From Phragmitibacter sp965284365 (GTDB lineage Bacteria > Verrucomicrobiota > Verrucomicrobiia > Verrucomicrobiales > Verrucomicrobiaceae), in the NCBI GenBank assembly GCA_965284365.1, contig OZ260079.1:6014001-6078000 (forward strand): DNA of 64,000 nt, in the 5' to 3' direction. This document shows positions 8,631 to 17,071 of the stretch, one piece after another (position 1 is the stretch's first letter; every line of letters begins with the position of its first letter). Position numbers and translations under genes: made by a program. The notes under the pieces are model-generated. The model was not told the DNA's origin and did not search any database. It saw only the letters and a list, made by a program, of their open reading frames with translations.

Positions 8631-9074
8631 TTATAGTTTCGGAACTGGATCCTCTCCTTCACGGGCGCTGAAAACCCCATTCCAAAGGAGTTGTAGCAGC
8701 ACAATGGGCACGCAAATCACCCATGCCTTCAGGCCTTGAGAAAGGAGTAAAAGCAGGCACAGGGCAAAGCAGATATTTCCAGGAACCCGGCCCCATCTAC
8801 AAAATAAGAAGCCAAGCGGCACCACAAAACAAAGAAGGCACAGCATCAAAGGCGCTATCTCCGCGAAACTCGCGGGACTCGGCCCGAAACTCGACGCCAT
8901 CCCCCAGCTAAGAATGCCACCAATGATGAACGGCACCGCCAGGACTAAGGACAGGATCACGTATGCCCAAGAAGCGATCGTCGCCCGATTTTCATCTCGG
9001 CTGCACAGCGCCCGGATGATCAAGCCAACGCATATCAGCGCCACAATGCTTCCTAGCCGAAAGAGGTCACCCAT
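8631..9074 (-). CDS. Multi-pass membrane protein, tandem family member 2
   Basis: This 147-residue protein (MGDLFRLGSIVALICVGL) is the tandem paralogue of 8015-8533 and shares its five hydrophobic helices and the N-terminal IRALxSRDxxRAxIAS signature. It ends shortly after the last helix with FSAREGEDPVPKL. Transcription is leftward, with a 97-base gap to its neighbour. Membrane location is clear, function unknown. Confidence 0.6.
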   Translation of the reverse strand: MGDLFRLGSIVALICVGLIIRALCSRDENRATIASWAYVILSLVLAVPFIIGGILSWGMASSFGPSPASFAEIAPLMLCLLCFVVPLGFLFCRWGRVPGNICFALCLLLLLSQGLKAWVICVPIVLLQLLWNGVFSAREGEDPVPKL

Positions 9075-9137
9075 GTTCCCAGCCTAACTGAACCATTATC
9101 TCCTGGCAAAACAATTCAGACCAGTGAATTGCCACAC

Positions 9138-9195
9138 TTATAGCTTTGGAATGGGATCCTCTCCTTCACAGAGCACTGAAAGCTCCATGCCGGAG
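9138..9195 (-). pseudogene. Decayed 3' end of a third tandem membrane-protein copy
   Basis: Read leftward, this segment encodes EGEDPIPKL and a stop, matching the EGEDPVPKL end of the gene at 8631. Just before it, out of frame, lies CTCCGGCATGGAGCTTTCAG, which corresponds to the LLWNGVFSA codons of that gene. A frameshift separates the two pieces, and nothing of the family is visible beyond about 9200. It is the relic of a third copy. Confidence 0.6.
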
Positions 9196-9416
9196 AACTC
9201 CCGCGTGCAGGTCTGTAAGTTCGAGCGACCTTCCCTTCACGGCTTTGCAGCCGAAACATCGAACGCTTACCCACTCTCGCCGTTCGACGCAGCCTGGCGA
9301 AACATTATCATTGCCATCTGTGTCAGAATGATATCATATCGGACAATCGACAGATACACCGCTCCTTAGTTTTGTTAGTTTTCTTCATCGGCAGTTCAAT
9401 CCATCCCCTCAGCCTC

Positions 9417-10541
9417 ATGCCACAAAATCACGCTGCAGTCAGATCAGTCGTCCAGGCCCCCGCCGATTCCTGGAAGGGTCTCACCATTGGAAAAGTCGTA
9501 CCCATGCTCGGAGTCACCATACAGGAGGTCATCCTGGAGACCGATAAAGCCTTCATCTTTCTGGATACCGAGCATCGTGTGCAGTGGCTTTTTGAGACCC
9601 CTCCCGTGGACTCCGGTTGGATCTACGCGCGGGTCATTGAACTCGAATCCCGTTGTGCCTTCTTCGGAGAAATATGGAACTGCAAAAAGAAGAACTCCTT
9701 GCACGGGGAAAACTTCCGCTACGCCAAACGCTTCATCGCTCAGGGTGTAGCCGCCTCCTTCTCTGGCACCAGAGACGAGGCCCGCGCCGCCTTCGACAGT
9801 GCCGAGAGATTCATCATTCAGCGCAGCAAGGAGCGCAGCCTCATCTGGTTAAATACGACCATGTCCGTGCTCGGTGTCATTTCTTTCATTGCCCTGCTCA
9901 TCTTGGTCTTTTGTGCAAACCATCCGCTCACCGATCTCAAATACCTCGTGCTGGCCTGCGGTGCCGCCGGTGGCGTCGGAGCCTGCGTTTCCCGCCATCT
10001 TGCCAACCGCGTGGACCTCCCCTGCGAGGCCAATGCGGGCCGTGGCCTGCACTACCTGGAGGCCTTCATGCGCTGGGGCGCGGGATCCCTCGCAGGCTCC
10101 CTCATCTCCCTGCTGGTTACCAGCAAAGCCTTGTTGGGAAATCTCGATACCAACACCAGCAATGGCCTCGCCTTCACCGTCGCAATGGCCGCCTTCGCCG
10201 GGCTGAGCGAGCGTCTCCTGCCCGCCCTGCGGGAAAAAGCCGAAAAGGAACTCATCGGCAATGACCCATCACCACAGCCACCTAGCGATGGCGATGCTGA
10301 CGCTGCGGCAAAAGCAGCCGCCGCTGCTGCTACCGCCAAAGTCGAAGAAGAAGCCGCCGCTGCTGCTGCCGAAGCCGAGGAAGAAGCCGCCGCTGCTACC
10401 GCCAAAGTCGAAGAAGAAGCCGCCGCTGCTGCTGCCGAAGCCGAGGAAGAAGCCGCCGCTGCTGCCGCCAAAGTCAGAGAAGAGGAAGAAGCCGCCGCCA
10501 GGGCCAAAGCTGAGGAAGAGAAGAAACCAGACGACGAATAG
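9417..10541 (+). CDS. Membrane protein with C-terminal Ala/Glu repeat tail
   Basis: The ATG at 9417 (MPQNHAAVRSVV) gives 374 residues; a TTG at 9372 is a weaker alternative. The first 130 residues are soluble. Three or four membrane helices follow: SVLGVISFIALLILVF, LVLACGAAGGVGACV, AGSLAGSLISLLVTS and AFTVAMAAFAGLSERLL. The last 85 residues are almost only Ala, Glu, Lys and Val, built from two near-perfect 66 bp units (TAKVEEEAAAAAAEAEEEAA type), predicting a long charged helix or coiled coil. The soluble part has no family I know. It is 99 bases upstream of the TIR-like gene on the same strand and could be its partner. Confidence 0.6.
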   Translation: MPQNHAAVRSVVQAPADSWKGLTIGKVVPMLGVTIQEVILETDKAFIFLDTEHRVQWLFETPPVDSGWIYARVIELESRCAFFGEIWNCKKKNSLHGENFRYAKRFIAQGVAASFSGTRDEARAAFDSAERFIIQRSKERSLIWLNTTMSVLGVISFIALLILVFCANHPLTDLKYLVLACGAAGGVGACVSRHLANRVDLPCEANAGRGLHYLEAFMRWGAGSLAGSLISLLVTSKALLGNLDTNTSNGLAFTVAMAAFAGLSERLLPALREKAEKELIGNDPSPQPPSDGDADAAAKAAAAAATAKVEEEAAAAAAEAEEEAAAATAKVEEEAAAAAAEAEEEAAAAAAKVREEEEAAARAKAEEEKKPDDE

Positions 10542-10640
10542 CGCAGGCTCGATCGGCACCATCCGGATATTCTTAATAGTGGGTGAGACACCCTCATTTC
10601 ATCTCAAGGAGATTGCCCCCCTTCGTGCTCTGTGAATTGG

Positions 10641-12122
10641 ATGACCACGATCCTGCTCATCATCGCAGCGGTCATTTTGCTGCTCGCGGGCGGGGTCTAT
10701 CTTACGATTGCTCTTGTTGCGCGCTCTATGGGGGAGGGCTTGTATCGTACGATCCGCGCCTTGGGAGCGGGCGCGCCCCGAGACCCCGGTCAGAAAAAGC
10801 AGCCTCATCTTGTTGCGTGCCAAATTCCTTTGAAGGAAGCTTTAGGCACCCTTGCGCCGGTAAAACTCATCCCTTCTTCAGATCTGGCTTCACTGGAGCG
10901 GTTTCCCCGTTATCAGGACTACACCACCGGACTTACCCTCGCCGCCTATATCGAAAGACAGAAGCGTGCAGCCGATGGTTACAAGCGATCCGAGCCGATA
11001 GAAACGTATTTCGACCTCACGCGACGGCTGCGTGAGATCGACCACGGTGACCCAGTAACTTACGAGCATCGGGAGATCATCATCCCCGGCTCCATCTTCC
11101 GCAGTCATCTGACGCTGGACATCGGCGCCATCCCTCAAAAGCAGAGCAGCATCTCCGCGAGTGAGGGTTCACTTGTTGGTAATAAATTGCAGGTGCAGGC
11201 AGCGTTCACTCGGAGGTCAGCCAATCTCACCTTCTCATGCCCATCCCACATCCTTCATGCTGCGGCAATTCAGCGGCTCCAGCAGGAGCTTGCGCAGACC
11301 CCGGAACCAGTGCGTGAGGAGGCGGAGCGTCTTCGTGCCGCCTTCGCCCCCGTCCTTTTTATATCCCACCGCTGGCAGACCGTGCATGACCCGGACCCTC
11401 ACGGGCATCAGTTGCAGCGGCTGCGCGCCTTGCACGGCTGCTACCTGATCTACGACTATACATCCTTTCCCCAGACGCCCTACGCTCCTGGCGAGTTGGA
11501 AACGCTCACCGCCATTCTGGAGCGGCTTCCATTGCTCATGAAGAAAGTCATCACCCTGAAGTCAGACGATCACCTGACCCGCGGCTGGCTGAACTTTGAG
11601 TACCTCGTGGCAGCCATGCAACGCTCCATCGTCTGTGATGAAGTTTCAGATCCGGCCTTCCAGCAATTGCACGGCTGGTTCCACACGAAAGCACCCATCC
11701 CCCTGAACCTATTCCATGATTCCATCGAGTCCATGCAATTGAACAGCATCAACGAGCAACGCCTTCACTTCATCCGGCAAATTGCGCCGAAATTTGCAAA
11801 AGCCATATTCTCCTTGGACATTGACCGGAAGAATGTGACGGAACGGCTGATCACCTACCTCCTGGGCGCCCTCCCTTCACGTAAACTACACCAGCCCCAT
11901 ATGGGCGAGTGGAGGACAGTTCGGTGGCAAAGGCATGAGATCGAAGCGCTCTTCACAGGCTATCCTGCCGAGGAGAGACAGGATCAGACATTAACCATCT
12001 CCATGCATGATCCGGCCGTGCCCACCACCCTGGCCGAAGCATCCCGGCGAGGATTCGAAATCAATACCATGGGATTCGATGACCTCCTGGACGACTTTGT
12101 CAACAAGCGCACGCGCCCCTGA
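10641..12122 (+). CDS. Membrane-anchored protein with divergent TIR-like (SHRW) domain
   Basis: From the ATG at 10641 the protein has 493 residues (GTG at 10632 is also possible). One N-terminal helix (TTILLIIAAVILLLAGGVYL) anchors it. From about residue 239 a Rossmann-like domain begins with LFISHRWQTVHDPDPHG. It continues with the strand CYLIYDYTSFPQTPYAPGE and ends with RGWLNFEYLVAAM, where W316 and E320 match the W-x3-E arrangement that carries the catalytic glutamate in NAD-cleaving TIR domains. This 'SHRW' variety is a TIR relative by fold pattern; I infer rather than prove catalysis. The roughly 110 C-terminal residues are unassigned. The neighbours are the Ala/Glu membrane protein and, downstream, an amidase and a TIR-SLOG protein on the same strand. 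Confidence 0.6.
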   Translation: MTTILLIIAAVILLLAGGVYLTIALVARSMGEGLYRTIRALGAGAPRDPGQKKQPHLVACQIPLKEALGTLAPVKLIPSSDLASLERFPRYQDYTTGLTLAAYIERQKRAADGYKRSEPIETYFDLTRRLREIDHGDPVTYEHREIIIPGSIFRSHLTLDIGAIPQKQSSISASEGSLVGNKLQVQAAFTRRSANLTFSCPSHILHAAAIQRLQQELAQTPEPVREEAERLRAAFAPVLFISHRWQTVHDPDPHGHQLQRLRALHGCYLIYDYTSFPQTPYAPGELETLTAILERLPLLMKKVITLKSDDHLTRGWLNFEYLVAAMQRSIVCDEVSDPAFQQLHGWFHTKAPIPLNLFHDSIESMQLNSINEQRLHFIRQIAPKFAKAIFSLDIDRKNVTERLITYLLGALPSRKLHQPHMGEWRTVRWQRHEIEALFTGYPAEERQDQTLTISMHDPAVPTTLAEASRRGFEINTMGFDDLLDDFVNKRTRP

Positions 12123-12419
12123 CATATCGCGAAACTTTCCCTCCGTGTCCCGCTTTCACGAATACCAATAAAAACCAAGACCATACGGTAACAAGAGCCA
12201 AAAAATTATTACTCTACGCATTGCCATTTTCGCCGGCATGCGTTTAACCTTAGGCCGGATCGGACCAAAAACGCATGCGCTCGCATCACCGGCACTCCTT
12301 GGGAAGAACAGACCTGTAGCCACCATGCAGCCGCCCCCTTCAGCGCAGACATGGTATCTGCCTATCGCTTCTCTCATGATCCTTTCCTCAATCCAGTAGC
12401 CAAAAAAAATAACAATGCT

Positions 12420-13181
12420 ATGAACAACGAAGATCCCATCCTGCGCCTCACCGCGCTCAAAGAGCAAATCGAAGACCTCATCGACCAGTTGCAAAATCCG
12501 GCTCCCAAAGCCGCGCGAACCGCGAAGAAGACCAGCAAGAAGGCCGCCAAAAAAGGACCCACCCTCCGCAGCATGCACGAGGGCCCCGGCGCCGCAGCAG
12601 CCCCTCCCACAGCAGGCGGAAACAAACTCGCCATTGTCATCGGGCATACCCGCATCGCCCCTGGCGCATCCGGCATCCCTCCCATTGATGCCTCGGAATA
12701 CCCCTGGAATACAGACCTGGCGGCCCGCATCACCGCCGACGCCGCCGGCAAAGGCGTCACCGTGAAGACTTTCACCCGCGATGTCGGGGGCGTTCCCGCC
12801 GCCTACGATGCCGTCGAAGCTTGGGGCGCCCGTGCTGCCATTGAACTCCACTACAACAGCACCCCCGGCGCCAAAGGCACCGAAACCCTCTACGGCACCG
12901 CCTGCCCCGCCTCATTGGGCTGGGCCACCGCCGTCCAGGACAAGATGGTCGCGCTTTATGGACGCAGCCTCACCACCACTCCACCCACCAATCGCGGCCT
13001 GAAAAAATGTCCGCCCCATCCTCGCGGCGGCGCCAGTGTCAATGCCATGTCAGCCATCCCCAGCTGCCTTACAGAACCCTTCTTTGCTGATACCCAAACA
13101 GACGCCACCCTCGGCCAAACAAGGAAGCAAGGTCTCGCCGAAGCATTGGTAGATGCGTTCAAGAGCCACTTCGGCGTGTAA
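12420..13181 (+). CDS. N-acetylmuramoyl-L-alanine amidase-like (Amidase_3) protein with basic linker
   Basis: From the ATG at 12420 (MNNEDPILRL) the protein has 253 residues. Residues 1-30 form a helix, 31-60 are Lys/Ala-rich (KKTSKKAAKKGPT, histone H1-like), and the rest is an Amidase_3 fold. The zinc ligands are visible as H76 (IVIGHTRIAPG), E93 (SEYPWNTDLA) and H144 (ELHYNS), with the catalytic Glu E219 in CLTEPFF. Such enzymes cleave the N-acetylmuramoyl-L-alanine bond of peptidoglycan. There is no signal peptide or membrane helix, so without a holin-like route the enzyme stays in the cytoplasm. That is more like a phage lysin or a suicide effector than a cell-division amidase. It lies between two TIR-type genes. 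Confidence 0.75.
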   Translation: MNNEDPILRLTALKEQIEDLIDQLQNPAPKAARTAKKTSKKAAKKGPTLRSMHEGPGAAAAPPTAGGNKLAIVIGHTRIAPGASGIPPIDASEYPWNTDLAARITADAAGKGVTVKTFTRDVGGVPAAYDAVEAWGARAAIELHYNSTPGAKGTETLYGTACPASLGWATAVQDKMVALYGRSLTTTPPTNRGLKKCPPHPRGGASVNAMSAIPSCLTEPFFADTQTDATLGQTRKQGLAEALVDAFKSHFGV

Positions 13182-13295
13182 GCATACTTAGTCTTCCCTC
13201 GTCCCATACAGTCTGCGCACAGCCGGCCATGCGCGCTGTCCGCACCTTCAGTCTGTGCTCCTGGCCGACTTCCTCATACGCTCTTCTTCCGTCCC

Positions 13296-15860
13296 ATGCC
13301 CGCACTCTCCGCTACTCCTCCAGCGCCCGGCACCACCCTGCCTTCACCCGTTCGCATCTATATCCTCTGGCATCCCGGGTTTGACGACCCGGAAGACTTG
13401 AGAGGCATTGAAGAAAGCGCCCTCACCCCCACGCAGCGCCAGCAGAAAGATCGCGGCTTGCAGCTGGCCCGGCGCATTTACTATTGGTTCCGGCTGGAAA
13501 ACATGGAAGGCATCCCTGTTTACTTTCGCAGCGCCCCGGAAGACCCCGGCAAAGGCGAAACCCCGCCCGCCATTCATACTGAACCAGGCGTCCTCAGCTA
13601 TGTCATCCCGCTCGTGGATGCAAACATGGTTTCCTCCCCCGCGTGGCGCGCCTACGTCGCAAAATATGCAGCAAAAGATGCCGCCGGTCCCGGCAGGAAC
13701 AAATCCTCCTGCCGCGTTCTGCCAGTCGCCATGGAATCCGTCGCCTACAATATGCCCGAGTCCATGCGGCGGCTGAACTTCATCCGCCACGTCCCCTCCG
13801 CTCATGCCGCTCCGGACGACGGCGAACTCATGGCTAAACTCACCGAAGTCCTCTGCCGCGACCTCCGCTCCCGGCTCGGCGAAACTTCCGGTAAAAAGAA
13901 AAACAGCTTCGTACCCAACAAGATCAAAATCTTCCTTAGCCATGCCAAAGCAGATGACACCCGCGAAGCCATCGCCCTGAAGGAATTCATTCAAAACAAC
14001 ACCCAGTGCGAAGCCTTCTTTGACGAGACAGACATCGCCTCCAGCTACGACTACGAGAAAGTGCTGCAGGCAGCCATCAGTCAGGAATCCGCCGGCCTCA
14101 TTGTCATTCAGGGCGACCACTACGCGGACAGACCCTGGTGCCGCAAAGAAATACGCGATTTCCTGAAACCGGTACCCGAGGTACTGGGAGCCACCAACCA
14201 GAACCGGCTCTTCTTCATCGCCCCCGTCGTCGTCGTGCAGATCATGGAGGGAAAGCAGATCGCACGCACCATACCCGAGCTCGGTCACGCCCCCTGCGTC
14301 CGCTGGGGGCAGCCAAACGCCGCCCGCTTCGTCGTCACCACCCTCCTGCGGGAAATACTCTTCGGCCTCTTCTACCGGAAACTCGCACGCCAGGTGGCCG
14401 ACGCCCGGAGCAACACTGGGGAAATCTTCATCAATCGCTCACCCGACCCTGTCATGGTAAACCGCATCCTCGCAGCGGCGAAAAGTGAAGCCGTCCCTCC
14501 ACCCAACAAGATCGTGCATCCCGGCTACGGCCTCAGTCGCATGGAGGCAGAGGGGCTAAAGGCTTCCTTCCCCCACCTCACTTTCCAGTCCGTGCTCGAC
14601 AGCGGTTACAAAGGCGCCGCGCGCTCCTCCCGCGCCAGCGAAAAAGGAACAACACAGCAGGAAGACACCCCTCCGGACCTCGCAGGCGAAGTCGTCGCCA
14701 TCTCCGTGGGAAACTCCGCCGATGTCCTCCGCCATGGCATCGGCGACGAGCATATCAACGAACTGCTCATGCGCCTGCTGCGCAAGATCCTGCGCCGTCA
14801 GGCCTCCATCCTCTACGCCGGGTCGAAGCCCAGCGCCCTCCGCCCCTCCACTCCGTGGAAGGAACGGGTTAACTTCACTGCCACCCTGCTCAACCTCCTC
14901 CTCACCGAGCGCGACACCGGCGTCGTCGCCACCCCCGGTAAAGACGGCATCCCCACTCCCCGCCTCTTCAATCCCATCTTCTGGCCGGATATCAAAAAGA
15001 TCACCTCCCAGGACATCGCTCAATGGACGGACATCTGCTCCTTCATCAAAGTCCCGCCAGAGGACGCCGGCGTCTTTCCGGATCAGCCTGCCAGCAGCGC
15101 CGAAGGCTTCCGCGAACAAGCCTCCGCAGCCAATGAAAAAGAACTCGCAGACAAATCACGCTGCCTGTCCCACGTCCGGCGGCTCATCTGTAAAGAACTC
15201 CACTGCGTACTGCCGGACGATCCGATCACAGGCAACCGGAAAAAAAGGACCCTCAGGACCTTCGCCCACATCTTTCTCGGCGGAAAGATCCTCGCCTCCT
15301 CCGGCATCATGCCAGGCATCTTCGAGGAAGTCCTTCATGCCTTCGAAGCACGGAAGCCCGTCTTCCTCCTCGCCGAAGGCGGCGGCGCCGCCGGAAAGCT
15401 GGCCGGATGGCTCAGCAGCGTGCCCGCCTCCCGTCCGCGCGAGCTCACACCCGAGTTTTATGAAAAGCAGAGCAAGGATTTCGCCATCAAACGGAAAGCA
15501 CTGAACACCCTCGCAGCCGCCGCGAAGAAAAAACCCTCCAACCCGACGCTCCCGCTGCCTCCCCTTCCAGACATCCTCACCCCAGACATCGCCATGGAGC
15601 GGCTCTGGATTAACATCCAAAAAGCCAAAACACCCGATGGACTCAAGCACCTCTTAAACAACGGACTCGATGGTCAGCAAAACCAGGACCTCCTCACATG
15701 CAGAAACTCCCGGGACATCTGCAATCACGTCTGGCAAGGCCTCAATGCCCTCCTGAAGGCAAAGACAAAGACAAAGCCAGCGGCAAATTCCAACGCCGCA
15801 TCAAAAGCTAAATCCAAAACCGAACCTGCGAAAAAAGCTAAGGCCAAAAACAAAAAGTAG
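13296..15860 (+). CDS. Tandem TIR-like / TIR / SLOG conflict protein
   Basis: The 854-residue protein has three modules. Residues 11-195 look like a divergent TIR-like domain (VRIYILWHPGF, then GIPVYFRSAPED). Residues 207-355 are a clear TIR domain: KIKIFLSHAKADD, CEAFFDETDIASSYDYEKVL and RPWCRKEI, with W281 and the presumed catalytic E285. Residues 463-710 fit a SLOG (Smf/DprA/LOG-type) nucleotide-binding domain: VVAISVGNSADVLRHGIG, SILYAGSKP, and GIMPGIFEEVLHAFEARKPV followed by a Gly-rich turn. A Lys/Ala-rich tail closes the protein. TIR domains cleave NAD+ to signalling nucleotides, and SLOG domains bind such nucleotides (as in ThsA of Thoeris). Both on one chain suggests a self-contained anti-phage sensor/effector; this is inference. 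It lies 114 bases after the amidase gene. Confidence 0.8.
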   Translation: MPALSATPPAPGTTLPSPVRIYILWHPGFDDPEDLRGIEESALTPTQRQQKDRGLQLARRIYYWFRLENMEGIPVYFRSAPEDPGKGETPPAIHTEPGVLSYVIPLVDANMVSSPAWRAYVAKYAAKDAAGPGRNKSSCRVLPVAMESVAYNMPESMRRLNFIRHVPSAHAAPDDGELMAKLTEVLCRDLRSRLGETSGKKKNSFVPNKIKIFLSHAKADDTREAIALKEFIQNNTQCEAFFDETDIASSYDYEKVLQAAISQESAGLIVIQGDHYADRPWCRKEIRDFLKPVPEVLGATNQNRLFFIAPVVVVQIMEGKQIARTIPELGHAPCVRWGQPNAARFVVTTLLREILFGLFYRKLARQVADARSNTGEIFINRSPDPVMVNRILAAAKSEAVPPPNKIVHPGYGLSRMEAEGLKASFPHLTFQSVLDSGYKGAARSSRASEKGTTQQEDTPPDLAGEVVAISVGNSADVLRHGIGDEHINELLMRLLRKILRRQASILYAGSKPSALRPSTPWKERVNFTATLLNLLLTERDTGVVATPGKDGIPTPRLFNPIFWPDIKKITSQDIAQWTDICSFIKVPPEDAGVFPDQPASSAEGFREQASAANEKELADKSRCLSHVRRLICKELHCVLPDDPITGNRKKRTLRTFAHIFLGGKILASSGIMPGIFEEVLHAFEARKPVFLLAEGGGAAGKLAGWLSSVPASRPRELTPEFYEKQSKDFAIKRKALNTLAAAAKKKPSNPTLPLPPLPDILTPDIAMERLWINIQKAKTPDGLKHLLNNGLDGQQNQDLLTCRNSRDICNHVWQGLNALLKAKTKTKPAANSNAASKAKSKTEPAKKAKAKNKK

Positions 15861-15962
15861 CACGCACAAAAACTTGCTCCGACGAGCTGAAACCGGAACC
15901 AGCAAGTCTCCAGACAATGCCTTGATAGGCGCGGCTCTCATTTACGCCACCCTCGCAATTCC

Positions 15963-16421
15963 TCAGTCTCTCTTCCCTCGCTGCTGATAGAGCCCATCCT
16001 CAGGAAGCACCTTTGTCTTTAGGTAGGACTTGTATTGCTCTGGCGTCAGAATCACATACCGATTCGTAAACCGCAGCATCACGCACACAGGATCAGGGAC
16101 CTTCTCATGATGCAGTTTCAAATACTTGCCTTCTACCGAGTAATCTCCCGTGATGGTGTATTCTCCCCCCTCAAAAGGAGCTACGCCCACCACATCGGTA
16201 AAAAAGGACAAAGTAAACTTTTCCTCATCCAACCGGAGCACATACCCCGCATACCATCCACTCCCCCAGTAATTGTATTTTCCTAAATACGCTGGCCCAG
16301 GACCCAAATTCGTCGAACAGGCCGTCAAACCGAAGACGGCCAGCCATAAGCATACACACCTCAGGATGATACCCCACTGAGATGCGCTTCGTCTATCATC
16401 TCCCCGACAAAGGGCAACCAT
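15963..16421 (-). CDS. Small predicted lipoprotein
   Basis: The 152-residue product begins with a basic region, a hydrophobic stretch (VCLWLAVFGLTACS) and a good lipobox (LTAC), so it should be lipidated and held in an envelope membrane. The mature part is mainly beta-type (YAGYVLRLDEEKFTLSFF, then GGEYTITGDYSVEGKYLKL), reminiscent of small beta-barrel or lipocalin-like lipoproteins, but I assign no family. It is convergent with the TIR-SLOG gene. The gene at 16464 lies 42 bases upstream on the same strand, and the pair may be co-transcribed. Confidence 0.65.
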   Translation of the reverse strand: MVALCRGDDRRSASQWGIILRCVCLWLAVFGLTACSTNLGPGPAYLGKYNYWGSGWYAGYVLRLDEEKFTLSFFTDVVGVAPFEGGEYTITGDYSVEGKYLKLHHEKVPDPVCVMLRFTNRYVILTPEQYKSYLKTKVLPEDGLYQQRGKRD

Positions 16422-16463
16422 GCCTCATCTTGCGAGCCCACGTAAGCGTGCGCAACGCAATTT

Positions 16464-16943
16464 TCATTGCTCGCTCTTCCTCTCCCTAGCCCAAATCCAC
16501 CCATTCATTGCGCATACCACACCGAACCCAACAAACACGAGCGACACCCAAAACCCGCTCCTCACCCCCACCGCGATCCTCGGAAACCGACGCCCCGCGA
16601 AATCAAACCATTCCTGCCTCGCCTCCTTCATCAGCTTTCGTTTCACCACCACCCCTACTTCATTTGTCTCCTCGGCCAGTCTCAGCTCACTCATGCTCCT
16701 TTCATACCGCACCAAACATTCCTTCCCTCTCAACTCCAGCGCCAGCAGACCCAGCCCACCCGTCAGCATCCACGTGACCACCATCGTCAGAAAGAAAGAC
16801 ACCCGCTCATAAAAGAAAGGTCTCACCCGCCGCACCGCCATTAGACAAACCACCACAGGGCAGAGCATCTGAGCAAAGGTAAAGATGGTGGAAGCCGATG
16901 GCATGGAGTCAGGGATCCATAGCTTAACTACATCCCTATTCAT
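16464..16943 (-). CDS. Hypothetical membrane protein
   Basis: The ATG at 16943 (MNRDVVKLWI) gives 159 residues; an ATG at 16967 is also in frame. There are three hydrophobic segments: FTFAQMLCPVVVCLMAV, FFLTMVVTWMLTGGLGLLAL and SGFWVSLVFVGFGVVCAM. Between the second and third lies a charged stretch (RYERSMSELRLAEETNEV). No family is recognised. It probably forms a two-gene unit with the lipoprotein gene downstream. Confidence 0.55.
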   Translation of the reverse strand: MNRDVVKLWIPDSMPSASTIFTFAQMLCPVVVCLMAVRRVRPFFYERVSFFLTMVVTWMLTGGLGLLALELRGKECLVRYERSMSELRLAEETNEVGVVVKRKLMKEARQEWFDFAGRRFPRIAVGVRSGFWVSLVFVGFGVVCAMNGWIWARERKSEQ

Positions 16944-17071
16944 TTGTCTCGTCCCTCTCGCTCTCATACCGAAAATACACTCTTTTACTTCCCCAGTAAC
17001 GGGAGCAAAACCCGCTCGGACATTTACACTTTACCACGGCACCGCAGACATGGCATCATCCACAAACCCGC

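Noticed and set aside
12156..12851. 231-codon open frame antisense to the amidase gene
   Set aside because: It overlaps the amidase, whose catalytic motifs are intact, and its Gly-rich composition is that of a shadow frame in GC-rich DNA.
13344..14288. 314-codon frame opposite the TIR-SLOG gene
   Set aside because: It is the antisense of a well-supported gene and has no domain or start signal.
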